Assembly: GCA_964520895.1 (NCBI GenBank)
Contig: CAZFOR010000010.1
Location: 1 to 31,794, forward strand
Direction: 5' to 3'
Source of the DNA: SIG350 sp964520895
GTDB taxonomy: Bacteria; Bacillota; Clostridia; TANB77; SIG350
Length of the DNA: 31,794 nt
The translations under genes were made by a program, and so were the position numbers. Within the stretch, counting starts at the first letter, position 1, and each line of letters opens with the position of its first letter. Positions 31,779 to 31,794 of this stretch are shown piece after piece. The notes beneath the pieces are model-generated. The model did not search any database and had not been told where the DNA came from. It saw only the letters and a list, made by a program, of their open reading frames with translations.

Positions 31779-31794
31779 TTTTTTATATTTTACT

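Noticed and set aside
1..31794. CRISPR array, insertion sequence, prophage, tRNA or rRNA genes
   Set aside because: No regularly spaced repeats, transposase or integrase motifs, or recognisable tRNA/rRNA sequence were seen in the window. DUF5131 alone is not evidence of a prophage.

Overview
The window is very AT-rich DNA that reads as the core chromosome of a spore-forming low-GC Firmicute, most likely an uncultured or gut-type member of Clostridia. The evidence is the contiguous minus-strand block ftsA-ftsZ-spoIIGA-sigE-sigG-ylmC, a separate spoIIE, GGAGG-type ribosome binding sites, near-perfect sigma-A promoters (TTGACA, 17 bp, TATAAT) and many short intrinsic terminators. Genus and species cannot be named from sequence alone. 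Almost all genes lie on the minus strand. Plus-strand genes are a small membrane peptide (13518), a DUF1836 protein (25459) and an alpha-glucan phosphorylase (28837).

Layout by coordinate. Region 1-177 holds a strong minus-strand promoter firing out of the window and the hisS terminator. Region 178-1724 is hisS with a 5' leader encoding a 26-residue peptide that contains His-His-His, a candidate ribosome-mediated attenuator. Region 1727-7000 is the sporulation/division block, with a terminator-like hairpin that buries the sigG ribosome binding site and a possible sigma-F promoter inside the same 60 bp. Region 7181-9660 is trpS-obgE, preceded by a 20-residue leader peptide with one Trp codon and a 12-bp hairpin against the trpS ribosome binding site. 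Region 9742-11045 is a DUF4143-type AAA ATPase with paired inverted repeats at its promoter. spoIIE follows at 11118-13250. Its promoter shares an unusual 21-bp spacing with that of spoIIGA, as expected of Spo0A-activated promoters.

Region 13781-15575 is a three-gene operon: a DUF5131 (Gp37/Gp68-like) protein, an alkyltransferase-like protein lacking the active-site Cys, and a GNAT acetyltransferase. Region 15617-17554 is a secreted surface protein whose C-terminal membrane anchor is now in the -1 frame. Region 17603-18871 is a second DUF4143 ATPase, a paralogue of the first. Region 18967-20197 is a PUA-like ASCH protein plus a ZIP metal transporter. Region 20278-22609 is a membrane thioredoxin, a CcdA-like thiol transporter and a Fic gene broken by two in-frame TAA codons. 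The remainder holds an acyl-CoA synthetase-like enzyme, a metallophosphoesterase, DUF1836, a three-gene ABC exporter, alpha-glucan phosphorylase, a CYTH protein and a C39-like peptidase.

How the parts connect. Two aminoacyl-tRNA synthetase genes, hisS and trpS, each have a short translated leader carrying the cognate amino acid, and I see no T-box core. That suggests stalled-ribosome sensing where Firmicutes usually use T-box RNAs. The sporulation genes form the expected cascade: Spo0A to spoIIE/spoIIG, sigma-E processing by SpoIIGA, then sigma-F to sigma-G. The DNA shows local devices that could keep sigG silent outside the forespore. All regulatory models here are inferences from sequence pairing and need RNA-level confirmation.
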